Shown here: positions 60,304 to 64,000 of the stretch, piece after piece
Layout: each line of letters opens with the position of its first letter
Position numbering within the stretch: position 1 is the stretch's first letter
Assembly: GCF_003114835.2 (NCBI RefSeq)
Contig: NZ_AP025028.1
Coordinates: 2,260,001 to 2,324,000, forward strand
DNA length: 64,000 nt
Source: Leptospira kobayashii
GTDB taxonomy: Bacteria; Spirochaetota; Leptospiria; Leptospirales; Leptospiraceae
Reading direction: 5' to 3'
Program-made: the position numbers and the translations under genes
The notes under the pieces: model-generated
Told to the model about the DNA's origin: nothing
Database searches by the model: none
The model's input: only the letters and a program-made list of their open reading frames with translations

Positions 60304-60330
60304 GATGACGACGATCTATTCGTCGTCATC
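60304..60330 (-). terminator. Perfect hairpin over the rpoC stop codon
   Basis: Arms 60304–60314 and 60320–60330 are exact 11-bp reverse complements; the 5-base loop holds the rpoC TAG. The left-side arm on mRNA is coding for the last acidic residues. A T6 run begins about 9 bases after the stem, too far for a standard terminator, so it may be an attenuator, an mRNA 3' end protector or a weak terminator before rpsL. Confidence 0.5.
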
Positions 60331-63300
60331 CTCTTCTTCCGAGTCGTCATCGTCCGACTCCAATTCGTCTTCATCTTCGTCCTCTTCTTCTACCAAACGG
60401 GAGAGTGTGGCAGTAGAAACAGGAGTGGATTCAGGGAGTTCGGAAACTTCTTCTTCGTCATCTTCCGAATCCAGATCCCAATCCAAATCCCCAGGAATGT
60501 CTTTGAAAACTTCAACATCTCGGTATTTTTTCATACCGGTTCCCGCAGGAATCATGTGACCAATGATCACATTTTCTTTGAGTCCCGCAAGTACGTCTGT
60601 TTTTCCTTTGATCGCCGCATCGGTAAGAACCTTAGTCGTTTCCTGGAAAGAAGCCGCAGAGAAATAAGATTCAGTGTTAAGAGATGCTTTTGTCAAACCG
60701 AGTAAAATCGGTTGGCACTGCGCCGGGCTTCCCCCTTCTCCGATCACTCGATCGTTTTCCTCTTGGAATTGGAATTTATCCACTTGTTGTTGATTTACAA
60801 AAGATGTATCCCCACTATCAGTGATTGTCACCTTACGAAGCATTTGGCGAACCACTACTTCGATGTGTTTGTCATTGATATGAACCCCTTGCAAACGATA
60901 AACTTCCTGAACTTCGGAAACAAGATAGTTATGAAGTGCATTCGGTCCTTTGATGCTAAGGATATCATGCGGATCGAAGTTTCCTTCGTCGATTTGATCC
61001 CCGGTCTTAACAAAGTCTCCGTGACGAACACGAAGTTGTTTACCGATCGGGATCGCTACTTTTACTTTTTCCACATCCGCAGATTCTGAAATGATATAAA
61101 GGATACGTTTTTCTTTTACGATCTCACCACGATCTTCGATTTTACCGTCGATCTCTGCAAGTGTGCAGGCATCTTTCGGACGACGAGCTTCGAAAAGTTC
61201 GTCTACTCGAGGAAGACCCCCGGTGATATCTCTGGTTTTTTCAGCAACGGAAGGAATCTTAAATAAGATATCTCCTTCTTTTACCTTATCACCGGATTGG
61301 TATTGCAATAATGCATCGATTGGAACCGCATAAGCTTCCCCGCCCACTATGATCTGTGGAACAAGTCTATCTTTTTTCTGCTCTACCACTTTTAGGATGA
61401 TATTGGAAGTTTTAGGATCCACATCTCTTCTGACGTTTTTTCCTACTTCCAAATCTTCCCAATGAATGGTTCCTTCCAATTCGGCAACGATTACTTCATT
61501 GTACGGATCAAACTCTGCAAGAGGTTTGTTCTCTTCTACAATTTCGTCTTCTTTGCATTTTACAATCGTTCCGATTTTTACAGGGATTACTACTTCTTCC
61601 CCGAGAACTCTAAGTCTTGCACCTTGCAAGGAAACGGTTCCCGGTTGATCGGCAGTTACCATTTGCTCACCGTTTTCAGTGAGTTGAGTTCCGAATACTT
61701 CCCCTTTTTCCAGTCTTTGTCCGTCAACGACTCTGACATTGGAAAGATCCGTTGTTTGGAATTCTTGTACTAATCTTTGAATTACGATTGTCCCGCGACG
61801 GGCAAATACGGTAGAACCTGATTGGTTTTTCACCAAACGGCCGTTTACCGATTTTACCAGAGAGCGGTAAGGAACTTTGTGTTCTTTTTCCTGGATCGTT
61901 GCAGAAGCGGCTCCACCTACGTGGAAAGTTCTCATCGTAAGCTGAGTTCCCGGTTGGCCGATCGACTGAGCCGCAATGGTTCCCACTGCTTCTCCGATTT
62001 CCGCAGGCACGAGTCGAGCCATGTCCATACCGTAACATTTTGTACAGATACCTTGGCGGGAACGGCAAGTCAGAGGAGAACGAACTTTGATTCTGTCGTA
62101 TCCTAGGTTTTCGATCTTTTGACCGATCGCTCGAGTGATCACAGTGTCTTTCGGGAATACTACTTTTTCTGTTACAGGATCGATCAAATCTTCCGCCGTA
62201 TAACGACCGAACACACGATCCGCAAGAGAAACAATGATGTTTTCCCCTTCTTTTACAAGGCCGAGAGTGATATTGTCTTTTGTTCCGCAATCTTCTTCCG
62301 AAACGATTACGTCTTGGGAAATATCCACCAAACGACGAGTCAAATAACCCGCATCGGCAGTTTTTAGAGCCGTATCGGCAAGACCTTTACGAGCACCGTG
62401 AGTGGAGATAAAAAACTCTAATACTCCCAGACCTTCACGGAAATTGGAACGAATTGCAAGCTCGATGATCTCACCGCTCGGTTTCGCCATAAGTCCCCTC
62501 ATTCCGGCAAGCTGACGAATCTGTTGTTTCGATCCGCGGGCACCTGAGGCAGCCATAACGAAAACAGGGTTGAACCCGCCTTGGTCTTTTTCCAATTCCT
62601 TGAACATCCCGTCGGTGATCTTGTCATTGGTTTTGGTCCAAATCTCGATTACCTTTTTACGACGTTCTTCGTTGGTGATAATACCTTTTCGGTATTCCAT
62701 GTCGGCTTTTTCCACTTCCCGGTTGGCATCAGTCACCAAACCTTCTTTATGTGGAGAAACCCGGATATCTTCGATAGATATGGTCGGAGCGAAATAAGTC
62801 GCGTATTTATAACCCAGACGTTTCACTTCGTCCAGCATAACTACAGTTTGGCCGGGACCGAATTTTTCGTAAACATCCGCGATGATTTTGTTAGTTTCCT
62901 TGTCACCAAGAACTCTGTTTACGTAAACATAACCTTTCGGCATCACTTGGTTGAAAATAAGTCTACCAGGTGTTGTCTCGATGATTTTACCTTCGTGAAG
63001 AACCGAAATTTTTGTTCGAATCTCTATGGTCTTGGATTCGATCGCATACATCACTTCGTCAAGACCGGTGAAAAATTTCCCTTGGCCTTTTGCGTCTTTC
63101 ACTTCGGAAGTTAGGTAGTAAATTCCAAGTACGATATCTTGAGTCGGTCCGCAAATCGGTTGGCCGTTCGCAGGATTCAGGATATTGTGAGGAGAAAGCA
63201 TAAGCATCCAAGTTTCCAATTGCGCTTTCGGAGCAAGAGGAACGTGAATCGCCATCTGATCCCCGTCAAAGTCGGCGTTGAACGCGTGACATACGAGAGG

Positions 63301-64000
63301 ATGAAGTTTGATCGCTTTTCCTTCTACAAGGATTGGTAAAAATGCTTGGATCCCCAATCTGTGCAGAGTCGGAGCTCTGTTCAACATAACAGGGTGTTCT
63401 TTCACTACAGTGTCCAAAACATCGAAAACTTCTTTGTCTTCCGTCTCGATTTTTTTCTTCGCAGACTTGATGTTCGGAGCAAGTTCCAAGTCAACCAAAC
63501 GTTTCATAATGAAAGGTTTGAATAACTCGAGAGCCATCTTTTTAGGAAGACCCATTTGGTGGTATTTGAGTTCAGGACCGACAACGATTACGGAACGACC
63601 GGAATAATCCACCCTCTTACCAAGTAGGTTTTGGCGGAATCGGCCTTGTTTTCCTTTCAACATATCGGAAATGGATTTCAAAGGACGATTTCCCTTTCCT
63701 TTAACAGTTCTTTTGCGACGGCTGTTGTCGAAAAGAGCATCCACAGCTTCCTGTAACATACGTTTTTCGTTACGAACGATGATTTCCGGCGCTTTCAAAG
63801 CAAGAAGTCGTTTCAATCGGTTGTTACGGTTGATCACTCTTCTGTATAAGTCGTTCAAATCGGAAGTTGCAAATCTTCCCCCTTCCAATTGAACCATAGG
63901 GCGAAGTTCCGGTGGAATCACTGGAACTACATCCAATACCATCCATTCCGGACGGTTTCCGGAATCACGGAATGCTTCCAGAACTTCTAATCTTTTGTAA
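60316..64000 (-). CDS. rpoC: RNA polymerase subunit beta', N terminus beyond the window
   Basis: About 1227 residues are visible, open to the right edge where the frame reads [12 protein letters not shown]; roughly the first 200 (including the zinc ribbon and lid) are missing. [12 protein letters not shown] is the catalytic Mg site, [10 protein letters not shown] and [22 protein letters not shown] trigger loop region follow, and [13 protein letters not shown] the second zinc site. The C terminus ends in an unusual tail of about 50 mostly Asp/Glu residues. rpsL follows after 116 bases. Confidence 0.97.
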   Translation of the reverse strand, partial: YKRLEVLEAFRDSGNRPEWMVLDVVPVIPPELRPMVQLEGGRFATSDLNDLYRRVINRNNRLKRLLALKAPEIIVRNEKRMLQEAVDALFDNSRRKRTVKGKGNRPLKSISDMLKGKQGRFRQNLLGKRVDYSGRSVIVVGPELKYHQMGLPKKMALELFKPFIMKRLVDLELAPNIKSAKKKIETEDKEVFDVLDTVVKEHPVMLNRAPTLHRLGIQAFLPILVEGKAIKLHPLVCHAFNADFDGDQMAIHVPLAPKAQLETWMLMLSPHNILNPANGQPICGPTQDIVLGIYYLTSEVKDAKGQGKFFTGLDEVMYAIESKTIEIRTKISVLHEGKIIETTPGRLIFNQVMPKGYVYVNRVLGDKETNKIIADVYEKFGPGQTVVMLDEVKRLGYKYATYFAPTISIEDIRVSPHKEGLVTDANREVEKADMEYRKGIITNEERRKKVIEIWTKTNDKITDGMFKELEKDQGGFNPVFVMAASGARGSKQQIRQLAGMRGLMAKPSGEIIELAIRSNFREGLGVLEFFISTHGARKGLADTALKTADAGYLTRRLVDISQDVIVSEEDCGTKDNITLGLVKEGENIIVSLADRVFGRYTAEDLIDPVTEKVVFPKDTVITRAIGQKIENLGYDRIKVRSPLTCRSRQGICTKCYGMDMARLVPAEIGEAVGTIAAQSIGQPGTQLTMRTFHVGGAASATIQEKEHKVPYRSLVKSVNGRLVKNQSGSTVFARRGTIVIQRLVQEFQTTDLSNVRVVDGQRLEKGEVFGTQLTENGEQMVTADQPGTVSLQGARLRVLGEEVVIPVKIGTIVKCKEDEIVEENKPLAEFDPYNEVIVAELEGTIHWEDLEVGKNVRRDVDPKTSNIILKVVEQKKDRLVPQIIVGGEAYAVPIDALLQYQSGDKVKEGDILFKIPSVAEKTRDITGGLPRVDELFEARRPKDACTLAEIDGKIEDRGEIVKEKRILYIISESADVEKVKVAIPIGKQLRVRHGDFVKTGDQIDEGNFDPHDILSIKGPNALHNYLVSEVQEVYRLQGVHINDKHIEVVVRQMLRKVTITDSGDTSFVNQQQVDKFQFQEENDRVIGEGGSPAQCQPILLGLTKASLNTESYFSAASFQETTKVLTDAAIKGKTDVLAGLKENVIIGHMIPAGTGMKKYRDVEVFKDIPGDLDWDLDSEDDEEEVSELPESTPVSTATLSRLVEEEDEDEDELESDDDDSEEEDDDE

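Noticed and set aside
60302..60559. Plus-strand frame with a long Ser-rich protein
   Set aside because: It is the complement of the acidic rpoC tail (Asp/Glu codons read as Ser); no homology or promoter.

Overview
The window is a gene-dense, AT-rich bacterial chromosome segment. Its gene content and order fit a spirochaete of the family Leptospiraceae, most likely a Leptospira. That placement rests on recognising the protein families and the rpoC–str–S10–spc–alpha arrangement; I could not run a comparison, and the species is not determined. I see no insertion sequence, prophage, CRISPR array or rRNA gene.

Layout. 1–3.5 kb: the end of an endonuclease I gene, then a LysR regulator divergent from a DoxX / quinone-oxidoreductase-like / SDR operon, with a perfect palindrome in front of the regulator. 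3.5–9.4 kb: a DUF819 membrane protein, a flavin disulfide oxidoreductase, the tRNA hydroxylase TrhO and an ABC-2 exporter pair. 9.1–19.5 kb: a thiol / iron-sulfur block. A rightward run (BolA, glutathione transferase, second BolA, CGFS glutaredoxin, dithiol glutaredoxin) meets a tightly packed ten-gene leftward operon (sufC, sufD, Rieske ferredoxin, sufS, sufU, SufT-like, gamma-glutamyltranspeptidase, gshA, GshF-type ATP-grasp). 19.5–27.2 kb, leftward: an EAL phosphodiesterase, glgC, purQ-purS-purC, a response-regulator/PP2C phosphatase and ccmC-ccmB-ccmA. 27.2–41.5 kb: a TPR protein, a small hypothetical gene, a Tgt–MnmD-like fusion, an ABC-F protein, an orphan Opp-type ATPase, HMG-CoA lyase, a TIGR02757 protein, tRNA-Glu and tRNA-Lys, purA, hisZ, an acyltransferase–GpsA fusion and a PAS histidine kinase.

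41.6–64 kb is one leftward block of the transcription and translation core: rpoC (incomplete at the right edge), rpsL, rpsG, a TetM/EF-G-like GTPase in the fusA position, tuf, the complete S10 and spc operons, secY, adk, infA, rpmJ, and the alpha operon ending at rplQ with a strong terminator. Three small genes (infA, rpmJ, rpmD) were found by reading the gaps. infA has no ATG, GTG or TTG start and appears to start at CTG.

Most notable: the SUF–glutathione operon facing BolA and glutaredoxin genes; two enzyme fusions that join related steps (Tgt with MnmD, acyltransferase with GpsA); the EF-G-like gene whose start codon directly follows a terminator U-run; the CTG start of infA; and several perfect inverted repeats with no assigned role.
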